64,000 nucleotides of DNA from Ktedonosporobacter rubrisoli (GCF_004208415.1 NZ_CP035758.1:496001-560000), one strand, 5' to 3'. Counted from the stretch's first letter, positions 42,600 through 51,646 are shown. The notes: a model not told the origin generated them from the sequence alone. Numbers and translations are program-made.

Positions 42600-42710
42600 A
42601 GTCAACTCCTCTTCCAGTTGGTTTCCGATCTCTATGAACGCGTTTCGATCGTTATTACCAGTAATTTGCGGTTTACTGAGTGGAACCAAATTTTAAAGGT
42701 GCCAGCCTGA
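42600..42710 (+). pseudogene. istB: IstB-like transposition helper remnant (3' end only)
   Basis: Only about 36 codons remain: LLFQLVSDLYERVSIVITSN then LRFTEWNQIL. This matches the sensor region of IstB, the IS21 ATPase (YERGSxIxTSNxxFxEW). No P-loop, istA or end repeats are nearby, so an IS21 copy was largely deleted. Confidence 0.65.
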
Positions 42711-42786
42711 CGATATCGCTTGATGGAAAGACTTTGCAACTATTTACGCCCATACGCATAAAGTGCCGGGATCATGGTTGGTCTGA

Positions 42787-42822
42787 TTATGCGGGTAACC
42801 TCCTAAATGGGTTACCCGCATA
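42787..42822. terminator. Perfect 14-bp stem hairpin between convergent genes
   Basis: TTATGCGGGTAACC (42787-42800) and GGTTACCCGCATAA (42809-42822) are exact inverses around an 8-nt loop. It lies 24 bp past the minus-strand oxidoreductase stop. Neither side has a good U-tract, so it may be a barrier or mRNA-stability hairpin rather than a classical terminator. Confidence 0.5.
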
Positions 42823-42845
42823 AAAACAGCAGTCTTTGACACTGC

Positions 42846-43841
42846 TCAAGGGAGTAGGAGCACCTTGCCGCTCGTCTGGCGCTGCTCCATTGCCTGATGT
42901 GCCAGCGCGGCCTCGGCTAGAGGATAGGTACGATCAATCTTGACAGAGAGCTGTCCTTGCAATAACCAGGTAAAGAGATCTTGCAGACAGCGGCTTGCCT
43001 GCTGTGGATCACGGAGGTAGTGATAGGCCGCCACACGCGTGATGAAGAGCGAACCTTTCTCCATTAACGTCATAAGATCGAATGGAGGGATGAAGCCGCT
43101 GGCCTGGCCATAAATGAGTAGAGAGCCACACGGGGCCAGGCTGTCAAGATTGGCCTCAAAGGTGGCTTTGCCGATACCATCATACACTACCTGGACCCCC
43201 TGCCCTCCGCTGATACGCCGGACGTCTTGCACTTGATCAGCAAGAGTGGAAATGAGCACATCCTGAACTCCAACTTTGTGAACTGCCTGCGCCTTTTCTT
43301 GCGTGGAGGTAATTCCAATAACGCGCCCTCCCCGCCGTTTTGCCATTTGACAGAGGAGAAGACCGATCCCGCCTGCTGCGGCCTGGACTAAGCACCAATC
43401 GTCTGGCTTAATCGGATAGGCCAGATGGGTCAGCACATAAGCAGTCATGCCTTGAAAAAGCACGGCCGCCGCTTGTTCAAAGCTCATCTCATCAGGAATA
43501 GGGATCAAATGGTAAGCCGGGGCCAGGATATGGCTCGCATATGATCCATTCACCCCGGCCCAGGCCACGCGATCCCCAACCTTCAGATGGGAAACTTCAG
43601 GATCAATGGCCTCTATCACTCCTGCTCCTTCAAGTCCTAGCTCAACAGAAATACCACTTGCCTGGTAAAAATGTTGAGAGGCAAGATCACCACGCCTCTC
43701 CTGAATATCCAGAAAGTTGACGCCCGCCGCGTGTACTCTGACAAGAGCCTGGCCAGGGCCGGGAAGGGGCAGTGCTTGCTCTTCGAGCTGCATTACTTCA
43801 GGGCCGCCATAGGCATGAATACGAATTGTACGCATCTTCAT
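42846..43841 (-). CDS. NADPH:quinone oxidoreductase (zinc-independent MDR)
   Basis: A 331-residue medium-chain dehydrogenase/reductase of the QOR (crotonase-type) branch. GVNFLDIQERRGDL lacks the catalytic zinc ligands; the Rossmann motif is QAAAGGIGLLLCQMAKRRGG, and QVVYDGIGKATFEANLDSLA follows. It reduces quinones or activated alkenes with NADPH. Start ATG 43841 follows AAAGGAA. It is divergent from a MarR gene, with two palindromes between, so it is probably MarR-repressed and induced by quinones or electrophiles (inference). Confidence 0.92.
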   Translation of the reverse strand: MKMRTIRIHAYGGPEVMQLEEQALPLPGPGQALVRVHAAGVNFLDIQERRGDLASQHFYQASGISVELGLEGAGVIEAIDPEVSHLKVGDRVAWAGVNGSYASHILAPAYHLIPIPDEMSFEQAAAVLFQGMTAYVLTHLAYPIKPDDWCLVQAAAGGIGLLLCQMAKRRGGRVIGITSTQEKAQAVHKVGVQDVLISTLADQVQDVRRISGGQGVQVVYDGIGKATFEANLDSLAPCGSLLIYGQASGFIPPFDLMTLMEKGSLFITRVAAYHYLRDPQQASRCLQDLFTWLLQGQLSVKIDRTYPLAEAALAHQAMEQRQTSGKVLLLP

Positions 43842-43888
43842 GACAATATTCCTTTCTTGCTTCCTGCATAGATGTGCCAGCTTTTCAA

Positions 43889-43964
43889 TATAGTTTCCAA
43901 TGGAAACTATATTTGGATTGTAACAGAGATTTATCCCAATTACAAGATAGTTTCCATTGGAAAC
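43889..43964. promoter_or_regulatory. Two MarR-type palindromes between QOR and marR
   Basis: Site 1, TATAGTTTCC-AAT-GGAAACTATA-like, is a 23-bp perfect dyad at 43889-43911. Site 2 has the 15-bp core GTTTCCATTGGAAAC at 43950-43964. Both share GTTTCC-N3-GGAAAC, 57 bp apart centre to centre, one near each start codon. They fit operators of the adjacent MarR protein controlling both genes. Confidence 0.8.
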
Positions 43965-44050
43965 CTTGTCTTTTTCTCGTCATTCTGGTACAGTACTTGC
44001 ACATTCCAGGCGCCTGCACAGGTTTATCTCTTGATTGAAAGCCAGACAAA

Positions 44051-44563
44051 ATGACATCTACCCAGCCAGAAAATGAGGATCAAGCGCTACAGGAGAAGCT
44101 CAGGCTCAGTGAGCAGATTGTTCATCTCACGATTCAGATCCGCCAACAAGAGGAGCGGGATGACCAGGAACGCTTGCTAGAACTTGTACAAACGAAAGGC
44201 CAGGCCTGGGTTGATCTCCTTCAAAGCTTGAACGTGACGGCCCTGCATGTTCTTAGCGCCATCGGAGAGCATGAGCCGATCAAAGGCATCCAGATCGCCA
44301 GGCAACTTGGTATTACCAAAGGTGCCATCTCAAAGGTTACCAGGAAACTCCTTGAGCAAGAGCTCATTTTCTCTGAGAGACTTCCAAACAATCGAAAAGA
44401 GATTTACTTTCGTCTTAGCCAAAAAGGCAGAGAAATCTTCAAGTGGCACCAGCAACTCCATCCCCAACTTGAGGAGCAGGGCAGACAATTTTTATTAAGA
44501 TACTCGATTGACGAACTACAACTCATCGTGCGCTTTTGCCAGGACTATCTCAATCAGGGTTGA
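44051..44563 (+). CDS. MarR-family transcriptional regulator
   Basis: A 170-residue winged-helix repressor. The DNA-binding part is LNVTALHVLSAIGEHEPIKG then IQIARQLGITKGAISKVTRK, and the beta-wing follows with RLPNNRKEIYFRLSQKGREI. Terminal helices form the dimer interface. Start ATG 44051 has only a weak ribosome-binding site (GAAAG). It is divergent from the QOR gene at 42846, and two shared palindromes suggest it represses both. Confidence 0.9.
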   Translation: MTSTQPENEDQALQEKLRLSEQIVHLTIQIRQQEERDDQERLLELVQTKGQAWVDLLQSLNVTALHVLSAIGEHEPIKGIQIARQLGITKGAISKVTRKLLEQELIFSERLPNNRKEIYFRLSQKGREIFKWHQQLHPQLEEQGRQFLLRYSIDELQLIVRFCQDYLNQG

Positions 44564-44959
44564 GCATGAGTCAGCACAAGCTAAGACAGACTAACACGAA
44601 GCTGGCTGCTCTTCCAGCGCTTTACCTTTGGGATCGGGAAAGCACTGTATATAAGCCGCGAAGCCAATCGATTGAAGATCTGAGGGGTCTGGTGCCAGGA
44701 AACCTTTACCACATTTCCTGGCGATAATTCCATATTCACTGTGCAGATCAACACTCTCATCAGTTCAATCAAAAGAAGCCAGGGATAACGCGCTCACGGC
44801 AGTTCACCATCAGCAATCAGCATCCTTCCTTCCATCATTTTATTTTACAGTAGTCAATCCTTATTTTTCCCCTGCTTGACAAATTGTTTTATTTAGTGTA
44901 ATTACTATTTTTAGTGAAGCAAAATTTTTATTTTGCCAGGATAAGAATGAGGATTTGCA
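44564..44959. other. Intergenic region before the metal operon
   Basis: A hairpin with arms CCAGGAAA and TTTCCTGG (44695-44721) may end the MarR transcript, although no U-run follows. The last 80 bp are AT-rich and carry the regulator promoter region. No gene was recognised. Confidence 0.4.
44876..44916 (+). promoter_or_regulatory. Promoter region with TTTAGTG direct repeats upstream of the metal-operon regulator
   Basis: TTGACA (44876-44881) is an exact -35 box; the -10 is ambiguous (TAATTA at 44899-44904 at 17-bp spacing, or TACTAT at 44903). The word TTTAGTG repeats at 44892-44898 and 44910-44916, 18 bp apart, across the promoter. That is a plausible binding region for the DtxR-type regulator. 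Confidence 0.5.
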
Positions 44960-45709
44960 ATGGTTCCTGAACTGCGCACCTTACCTATTCGCGCTATTGA
45001 GTGCTTAACGCTCTGTTACAAGCTGCGCGAACGTGGCGAATCTATTACTACCGGAGCGATGCGGGAGCGCTTACAATCCAGCGAATGCGCCGGGCACATT
45101 TCTGATGCTACAGTGACACAACTCTTTAAGTGGCTCAGAGAACGTGGCTATGTGCAGTACATTCCCTATCATGGGATCGAACTCACGCAGGAAGGTGAGC
45201 GATTAGTCATAGAACTGGTTCGCCGCCACCGCTTATTGGAACGCTTCCTGTCCCAAATCATGGGCTTTCCATTGGATAAAGTGGACACGGAAGCCCGGCA
45301 GATCGAGCATGCGATCTCAGATGCATTTGTGGCTCGCATGGAAGTTCTGCTGGGGTACCCCACCGAAGACCCACATGGTGACCCCATCCCCACGCAGGAT
45401 GGCAAGATCGTCACTTCACCCAGTCAGCCCCTCTCACAGATCGCCCCCGGTCAATATGCTATTGTGCAGCGTATCAGTGATGAGTCAGCCGATTTACTGC
45501 GCTATCTGACCGAGTTGGAGCTCATTCCAGGGGCTTTATTATCAGTGGAAGCCGCCACACCTTGTGATGGAGTCTATACCATACGAATTGGCACTAAAGT
45601 CCATGTGATTGGGAAGACGGTAGCCCAGGCTCTTTTTGTGCGTCCCGTCACACCGTACAGCAGAAATGTCCTGGCATCTTCCAGCATACCAGTAGGAGAA
45701 GCATTATGA
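44960..45709 (+). CDS. DtxR/MntR-family metal-dependent regulator with FeoA domain
   Basis: A 249-residue regulator. The winged HTH is in residues about 8-65; the metal-binding/dimerisation helices read RRHRLLERFLSQIMGFPLDK then EARQIEHAISDAFVARMEVL, with the His/Glu/Asp ligands of the family. The C-terminal ~80 residues (GQYAIVQRISDESADLLRYL) are an SH3-like FeoA domain. Such proteins bind Mn(II) or Fe(II) and repress uptake genes. It overlaps the Nramp gene by four bases (ATGA), so it is probably a manganese regulator of that operon. Confidence 0.9.
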   Translation: MVPELRTLPIRAIECLTLCYKLRERGESITTGAMRERLQSSECAGHISDATVTQLFKWLRERGYVQYIPYHGIELTQEGERLVIELVRRHRLLERFLSQIMGFPLDKVDTEARQIEHAISDAFVARMEVLLGYPTEDPHGDPIPTQDGKIVTSPSQPLSQIAPGQYAIVQRISDESADLLRYLTELELIPGALLSVEAATPCDGVYTIRIGTKVHVIGKTVAQALFVRPVTPYSRNVLASSSIPVGEAL

Positions 45710-47067
45710 GAACATACCCTCCAATGCCACCCATGCGCGATGGGGCAACGGGAGTAGAGGAGGCTTTGGTTAATATTCCCGAGGAATCAGGAACGCGGGC
45801 TGCCGCTCGCGCTGCGCTCAACGGACATAAAAAAGGCCTTCTGCGCTTCCTACCGTTCCTGGGGCCTGCCTTTATCGCTTGCGTAGCCTATATTGATCCC
45901 GGCAATTTTGCCACCAACATTCAGGGAGGCAGCGCCTTTGGCTATAATCTGCTCTGGGTCATTGTCCTGGCAAATCTGATGGCCATGCTGATGCAAACCA
46001 TGTCAGCCAAACTTGGTTTAGCAACTGGAAAGAACCTGGCCGAGCTCTCTCACCTTCATTTTAAGAAGCCAGTTGTCTATGCTATGTGGATCATCTGTGA
46101 AATTATGGCGATGTCTACAGATCTAGCCGAATTTCTGGGCGCCAGTATCGCTATCAATCTCCTATTTGGCATCCCCTTGCTCTATGCGACCCTCATTACG
46201 GGAGTTGCTACCTACCTGATCCTGACACTGGAACGTCGTGGCTTTCGTCCCTTAGAGGCCGTGATCATCTCCCTGGTGGGAGTAATTGCCATCTGTTACG
46301 TAATCGAGACCTTTCTCTCGCGTCCCAATTGGGGGCAGATCGGCTTCCATGCTGTGATTCCCTGGCTGGGCGGGACGCAGAGCGTGCTCTTCTCTGTGGG
46401 TATCATCGGCGCAACAGTCATGCCGCATGTCATTTATCTGCACTCTTCGCTGACTCAGCAACGCGTCATTCCGCGAAGTGAAGAGGAAGCGCGTAAAATC
46501 TTTCGTTGGAGCATTCCTGATGTAGTAATCGCGATGGGACTGGCTGGTCTGGTCAATATGGCAATGCTCTATATGGCGGCCGCCACTTTCCACGCCAATG
46601 GCAAAGCCGATGTCGCAGATATCAACAGCGCCTACCAGACCCTGGCGCCCTTATTAGGAGGCACAGCCAGCCTGGTTTTTGCTATCTCCCTGCTGGCCTC
46701 TGGTCTCTCCAGTTCCACAGTGGGAACAATGGCTGGACAGGTGATTATGCAAGGATTTGTAGGCTTTACCATCCCAGTCTGGTTACGACGACTTGTAACC
46801 ATGCTTCCAGCCATACTTGTCGCAGCCATCGGTCTCAACCCGACGAACACGCTTGTGGTCAGCCAGGTCGTGCTAAGTTTTGTCCTTCCTCTCCCAGTCA
46901 TTACGATGATTATGTTCACACGGCGCCGCGACCTGATGGGCACACTGGTAAATAAGCCGCTAACTACGTGGGCCGCCATTGCTTGTAGTGCAGTTATTCT
47001 TAGTCTCAACGTCTGGCTGCTATACTCCACTTTTGCCCCGCTTCTTGGTTGGTGGCTGCCTACCTAA
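45706..47067 (+). CDS. mntH: Nramp-family divalent metal/proton symporter
   Basis: A 453-residue inner-membrane importer of Mn(II) and other divalent ions. The helix-1 metal site is YIDPGNFATNIQGG, and helix 6 has VMPHVIYLHS, both essential Nramp motifs. About 11 membrane helices are seen. The N-terminal 45 residues are a cytoplasmic tail. It is translationally coupled to the DtxR-type regulator at 44960; the symbol is based on family and context. Confidence 0.93.
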   Translation: MRTYPPMPPMRDGATGVEEALVNIPEESGTRAAARAALNGHKKGLLRFLPFLGPAFIACVAYIDPGNFATNIQGGSAFGYNLLWVIVLANLMAMLMQTMSAKLGLATGKNLAELSHLHFKKPVVYAMWIICEIMAMSTDLAEFLGASIAINLLFGIPLLYATLITGVATYLILTLERRGFRPLEAVIISLVGVIAICYVIETFLSRPNWGQIGFHAVIPWLGGTQSVLFSVGIIGATVMPHVIYLHSSLTQQRVIPRSEEEARKIFRWSIPDVVIAMGLAGLVNMAMLYMAAATFHANGKADVADINSAYQTLAPLLGGTASLVFAISLLASGLSSSTVGTMAGQVIMQGFVGFTIPVWLRRLVTMLPAILVAAIGLNPTNTLVVSQVVLSFVLPLPVITMIMFTRRRDLMGTLVNKPLTTWAAIACSAVILSLNVWLLYSTFAPLLGWWLPT

Positions 47068-47157
47068 GGCGAGGATAAACAGGAGTACGCAAAGCCAGGC
47101 CAATAAGCATCATGTCTTACCGTCAAAAGATTGTAGCATATAGAAGGAGGCATATAG

Positions 47158-47253
47158 ATGAAGAACTTGCTAAAGCGAGTTGGGAACTTCTTTTTGCACT
47201 TTGTGCTGCACGTTGCGCTGGAAAGCTTCATCCTCTCCCTCATTTTTGTGTGA
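47158..47253 (+). CDS. 31-residue single-helix small membrane protein downstream of mntH
   Basis: ATG 47158 follows AGAAGGAGG with ideal spacing. The peptide begins MKNLLKRVGNFFLHFVLHVA and continues as one hydrophobic stretch to a TGA at 47251-47253. It has three basic residues at the N-terminus, then a helix that fits the membrane, the usual shape of regulatory small proteins. It lies 90 bp after mntH and before a strong terminator, so it is in that operon's 3' end. It might modulate the transporter, by analogy with small proteins such as MntS, but no homologue is recognised. Confidence 0.6.
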   Translation: MKNLLKRVGNFFLHFVLHVALESFILSLIFV

Positions 47254-47733
47254 GTGCGAATGAGGTTTGGCCGGGCTCATGAAGTTGCCTACTCTCTGTG
47301 ATGAGAAGATAAACCAGACAGGAAATGTTTAGCAGCCAGAGGCAAAACTTCTGGCTGCTCTCTTTGCAGGCTCTTAACAAAGTGCTCATCACTTCAAACA
47401 ATCTCTGGCTACTACACTGCCTGCTATATTAACTTTATGGAGCTCCGATCACTGGAAATGCGGTATGGCATGCGCGTTTGTGTTGACCGAAGCATGCTTG
47501 CAGCTAATATCATTATTTACTTTTCTGCTCATTACATCTAAAATGTTTAAAGAATATCTTTGGCTATTAGCGTACAATTTACATTTAAATAACAGAATGT
47601 CATTCTAGCATATTCTGGACAAAACATCACCTGCCATAGATAAAATTCTTTTTGTATTTTTTACAAGTGGATAAGCTCTTTATGACTATAAGCAAAATAG
47701 CATGTAGGAGCCTATAAAGATCGAGGAAAACGA
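47254..47733. other. AT-rich intergenic region
   Basis: Apart from the terminator at 47332-47366 this region is AT-rich and without a coding frame or RNA gene that I can support. GATCGAGGAAAACG directly before 47734 is the ribosome-binding site of the methyltransferase. Confidence 0.4.
47332..47366 (+). terminator. Rho-independent terminator of the metal operon
   Basis: GCAGCCAGA (47332-47340) and TCTGGCTGC (47350-47358) form a perfect 9-bp stem around a 9-nt loop, followed by TCTCTTT. It lies 78 bp past the small ORF. Confidence 0.75.
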
Positions 47734-48636
47734 ATGCAAGAATCGCAGACAGATAAATGGGCACAGTGGCTCATCCATGGTCGATGGAAAGGAGATTCTC
47801 AAACTGAAGAGGAGCAGAAACAAGCTTTTTTTTATCCAGTTCGTAATACGTTATTGAACTGGGCTAAGCTGGAGGGCAACGAGACGGTTCTGGATATTGG
47901 ATGCGGTGACGGCTTGCTCGCCTTCGGGGCACTGGAGAGGCTCGGTCCAGGAGGGAAAGTCATCTTCAGTGATATCTCTTCTTTCCTTCTGGACCATTGC
48001 CGAATGCTTGCTGAGCAGAAAAATGCCATAGAGCAATGCCAGTTTCTTCAGGCCTCGGCAGAGGATTTACGCAAGCTTGCTGATAACTCCATAGATGTCA
48101 TTACCATACGCTCCGTCCTGATTTACGTCCAGGATAAGCAACAAGCCTTCTCCGAATTTTATCGCGTCCTGCGTCAGGGAGGCCGGGTTGTCCTCTTTGA
48201 ACCAATCAACCGCTTTAAACCTCTAGAGCCCTTTGGCAAGGTAGCTTTTGAGCATCTTTTCTGGGGATATGACGTGACTCCTATTCAATCAATTGCTGAC
48301 AAGGTTCAGGCAGTCTTTGCTCGTCTGCAGCCGTGGGACACAGATCCTATGTTCAATTTCGATGAACGTGATATGCTCACTTACGCACAAAAAGCTGGTT
48401 TTAACAGCGTCGACTTTACACTAAATGCTAGTTGCGTGCCTGGTGAAGAGCCAGCACGTTGGGATATCTTCTTAAAAAAGCAGCAAAATCCTCTTGTACC
48501 AATGTTGCAAGAAGCTCTGCAACAAGCCTTAAGCCCTGACGAAATGGCACAATTCGAAGCTCACTTGCGCCCGCTCGTTGAGGCGGGACAGGATATTCAC
48601 CGCCATGGGCTCCTCTATCTGCGGATTGAGAAATAG
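47734..48636 (+). CDS. Class I SAM-dependent methyltransferase
   Basis: A 300-residue methyltransferase. Motif I is VLDIGCGDGLLAFGAL, motif II/III ITIRSVLIYVQDKQQA, and post-motif RVLRQGGRVVLFEPINRF, as in UbiE/COQ5 and related small-molecule methyltransferases. The C-terminal part (about 200-300) is a family-variable region. The start ATG 47734 follows GAGGAAA. The substrate is unknown, and no pathway gene lies beside it. Confidence 0.9.
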   Translation: MQESQTDKWAQWLIHGRWKGDSQTEEEQKQAFFYPVRNTLLNWAKLEGNETVLDIGCGDGLLAFGALERLGPGGKVIFSDISSFLLDHCRMLAEQKNAIEQCQFLQASAEDLRKLADNSIDVITIRSVLIYVQDKQQAFSEFYRVLRQGGRVVLFEPINRFKPLEPFGKVAFEHLFWGYDVTPIQSIADKVQAVFARLQPWDTDPMFNFDERDMLTYAQKAGFNSVDFTLNASCVPGEEPARWDIFLKKQQNPLVPMLQEALQQALSPDEMAQFEAHLRPLVEAGQDIHRHGLLYLRIEK

Positions 48637-48646
48637 CCGCATAGGC

Positions 48647-49369
48647 TTATATCACGCCTAGAAATTGTCCTCTAAGCACCCGCTCCAGCAAGGATGAAGT
48701 CAGCCACAGCATGGTGCGTGCATTGCCAGGATGGGCCGCCAGGGCAAGGGTTCCGCTGCCCGCGGCAGTAAGGCGGGAGTGGAGTTCGTGGGTAAAGAGA
48801 AGGTTTGCCAGCTTCGATTGTGCGTACGCTTCCGCTGGCTGGTAGTGTTGCTCTAAGTGTAGGTCCTCAAAGTGCATAACGCCACGTCGATGGGCCAGGC
48901 TGCTCACAGTCACAATCCGCGAGCCGGGGGTGGAGAGGAGCCGATCTAGAAGCAAACAAGTGAGCGCAAAGGGTCCCAGGTGGTTTATGGCGAGGGTCAA
49001 CTCAAAACCGTTCTTGGTGCGTTGAGGGGGATCTCCATCACTCCCACATTATTGATAAGCAGATCCAAGCGAGTAGAGAGGGCGCGAATCGTAGTCGCGG
49101 CCTCACGTATGGAGGCAAGGGACGCAAGATCAAGCCGCACCACCTGCACCTTCGCCGAGGCGTCTCCAGCCCGAATCAACGCCGCTGCGCGCTCAGCTTT
49201 GTCCAGATCCCGGCATGCAAGCAGAACAGTCGCACCACGCAGAGCCAATGCCCTTGCCGTTTCCAGACCCAGGCCTTGATTGGCGCCTGTGACGACAGCA
49301 ACGCGCCCAGATTGATCGGGAAGTGAAGCCGCTTGTCCACCTCTCGCTCGCGAAATGTGCCTGTGCCAT
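48647..49369 (-). pseudogene. Short-chain dehydrogenase/reductase, decayed by frameshifts
   Basis: An SDR whose Rossmann motif VAVVTGANQGLGLETARALA, DLLINNVGVMEIP and active-site-like AYAQSKLANLLFTHEL are still clear. The natural start, ATG 49369 with AGAAGGAA upstream, gives MAQAHFASERWTS, then a frameshift separates it from SLPDQSGRVAVV. A second shift occurs at a five-C run (49026-49030 on the plus strand), where one base would rejoin NNVGVMEIP to TKNGFELTLAINHLGPF. The protein also ends near HPGNARTM, about 60 residues short. Three defects together argue for a real pseudogene. Confidence 0.8.
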
Positions 49370-49592
49370 GAGAGATTCCTTCTAGAACGAGCTTCTGCTC
49401 GTTCCAACAGACCGTAATCTGAAAACCTATCAGATAATACAGACTTTCCCCGTCTGTCAAGGGGGTTATAGACCTTTTTACACTTAACCTTTGCTTTCGC
49501 CAAAGAGACCTTTTTGAATTTTCAACTGTTGACGCGTCTCTATACATAGAGGGAAACTTCTATAAGTTCGTAATGCTATGGAGGGCAAAACG

Positions 49593-50210
49593 ATGCTTGA
49601 TCCAACTAAGGTAATACATACTGCTCGTCAGGGCCACTATCCAGCTGATTGGCAGGTTTTCCCCAGTAAGAGCCGACTGGGCTGCGCTATTGGCATCGCG
49701 ATCTTTCTTCTCTGCTTTGGTATTGTTTTTGGCAGCTCCCTTGGTATCGCCGTTACTAGCGGCTTAGAGATTTCTTCTTTTCGCCTGGAAACTTTCAATA
49801 TCGCGAGCCCCCATATTGATGGGCCCGGCCTGGTCGCCGCACTGGTCGTTGCAGGGCTTTTTTTGTTGGCCGCTGTTTGGATCGTCAGGGGCAGCCTGCT
49901 AGAAGGGCATTCATTACTGGTGCTCTTGCCAGAAGGGGTGGTCGAATGTTACCGAGGCCAGAAGGACAAAATTGCCCACCTCTCTTTTAACATGGTACAA
50001 AAGATGGATATGGACAAGCAAATAACTGTCAGAGGCGATACAGAAGACCGAACAAGCTCCAGCACCGACTACTGGTTCAATGTCTACTATAGAGAGAATA
50101 GGTATGTGAAGTGGAATATTCACGACTGTTACGGAGATCCGATTGTCATAGGAGGAAATATTATTGCAGCTTTTGAGCACTATCAGCGACAGCAGATGCA
50201 ACAGAAATAG
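49593..50210 (+). CDS. Hypothetical membrane protein (DUF6585-like)
   Basis: A 205-residue protein with two membrane helices (LGCAIGIAIFLLCFGIVFGS at about 30-50 and GLVAALVVAGLFLLAAVWIV at about 85-105) and a soluble C-terminal domain with a PH-like character: SLLVLLPEGVVECYRGQKDK, then WFNVYYRENRYVKWNIHDCY. It resembles the DUF6585 proteins common in Ktedonobacteria. ATG 49593 is preferred over 49578 because GGAGGGC lies upstream. No function is known. Confidence 0.75.
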   Translation: MLDPTKVIHTARQGHYPADWQVFPSKSRLGCAIGIAIFLLCFGIVFGSSLGIAVTSGLEISSFRLETFNIASPHIDGPGLVAALVVAGLFLLAAVWIVRGSLLEGHSLLVLLPEGVVECYRGQKDKIAHLSFNMVQKMDMDKQITVRGDTEDRTSSSTDYWFNVYYRENRYVKWNIHDCYGDPIVIGGNIIAAFEHYQRQQMQQK

Positions 50211-50467
50211 CCTCCCTACAGGGCTTTTGTACTGAAATGTTGTCAAGAGGTTGATACTTAAATTAGTGGGCAAAAATCGGGGAAAATACCGCTTAAGCCC
50301 AAATTTTCACAGATATGCACAGCTTCGCCGTACCTACTGTCTACTCAAGCCACGCTGGAGAACAAGAAAGGCGAGGTGCGAGCAGATGCATCTCGCCTTA
50401 TTGGAGAAGGTCATATGCATCGTGCGCCACTTCCCAAAGAGAGTGAGGCACGACGCAAAGTGACTGC

Positions 50468-51646
50468 TCAGGAACAAGCTCCATCATAGCCGTCCACAGG
50501 ATCATTAGTGCCAGCTTGGAGCGATACCGGCGTCAAGATTGGCTGACCGGGCTCTCCGATGAGCACTGCGACTAAGAGTGCGTTCCGTGAGGGACTCGGA
50601 TTGTTGGCAAGGAGATGGATGCATCCATTCGGCTCATAGAAGACATCGCCTTGCTTATACACTGTGGGAGCATGCCCCCGCATCTCAAAAAGCACTTCTC
50701 CCTCTACGACATAGCCAAAAACAGGGCCAGGATGACGGTGGGGAAAAGGCCCCTGGGCTCCTGGCTCGAATGCAACTGTATGTACGGTGACCTGTGACTC
50801 GTGAGGAACTTGAATCAGTTGTTCTAAGAGAATAGTTGTTTCCTTCTTCGATGCCGGGTAAGGGCCCCTCTCTCCATACCAATCGTTCATAAACTCAGCC
50901 CAGGTTTTCTTTCCCACGGCAGCGTGAGAACAGAGATGATTCTTCTGGCTAAAGACTGCAAATAGCGAGTTAGGAAGCTCTACTGGCCGCAGGGTCGCTG
51001 TTCTTCCTCGTCGCCGAAGATAGGTCTGAAGCAGCTCCTCTAATGAAAGTATTTGTGGCCCTCCCAGTTCCTGCACCTGTCCGCTCACTCCTTGGTTCAC
51101 CAAAGATACCAGGTAATCAGCCACATCACCAATATCAATTGGTTGCAAATGTACATCGGGCGGAGTTGGAATAATATTCAATGTATCGGTTCCAAGTGAT
51201 TGAATAAGCCGCAGCACAAAGGAATGGAACTGCGTGGCGCGTACTATAGACCAGGGAAGGTGTGATTGCTCGACTACCTTCTCCGCTTCATATTTTGCTC
51301 GATAATAACCAGTCCTGGCGTAATCAACGCCAACGATGGAGACATAAATGAAATGGGGCGAACCACTCTCGCGGGCGGCCTGAACGAGCATGCGTGTTCC
51401 ACCAATATCAGTCGCCAGCGCTCCTTGAGGCGAACTGGCGCAATGAATGATGGCATCGACCCCCTCGACGGCCTCGCGTAGCCCCGCTCCTGACGTCAGA
51501 TCGCCGATTAGCACCTCAACGCCTGGCGGAAGATCAGGATTAATTTGACGACTCAACACGCGCGGGGTAAGGTGCTGAGCAAGCAATTGCGCAACTACCG
51601 CGCGCCCTAAGTCGCCGGTCCCTCCTGTGACTAAAATGTGTGCCAT
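50468..51646 (-). CDS. NmrA-like NAD(P)-binding protein fused to a C-terminal cupin
   Basis: A 392-residue fusion. Residues 1-245 are an atypical SDR/NmrA fold (MAHILVTGGTGDLGRAVVAQ, later YRAKYEAEKVVEQSHLPWSI). After a YGERGPYPASK linker, residues about 280-385 form a cupin barrel: HRHPGPVFGYVVEGEVLFEM, then GDVFYEPNGCIHLLANN, with His ligands of the metal-binding site. NmrA-like domains sense NADP(H) ratios and the cupin could bind a metal or ligand, so it may be a redox-linked sensor-enzyme. It is divergent from the MocR gene at 51880, 233 bp away. Confidence 0.85.
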   Translation of the reverse strand: MAHILVTGGTGDLGRAVVAQLLAQHLTPRVLSRQINPDLPPGVEVLIGDLTSGAGLREAVEGVDAIIHCASSPQGALATDIGGTRMLVQAARESGSPHFIYVSIVGVDYARTGYYRAKYEAEKVVEQSHLPWSIVRATQFHSFVLRLIQSLGTDTLNIIPTPPDVHLQPIDIGDVADYLVSLVNQGVSGQVQELGGPQILSLEELLQTYLRRRGRTATLRPVELPNSLFAVFSQKNHLCSHAAVGKKTWAEFMNDWYGERGPYPASKKETTILLEQLIQVPHESQVTVHTVAFEPGAQGPFPHRHPGPVFGYVVEGEVLFEMRGHAPTVYKQGDVFYEPNGCIHLLANNPSPSRNALLVAVLIGEPGQPILTPVSLQAGTNDPVDGYDGACS

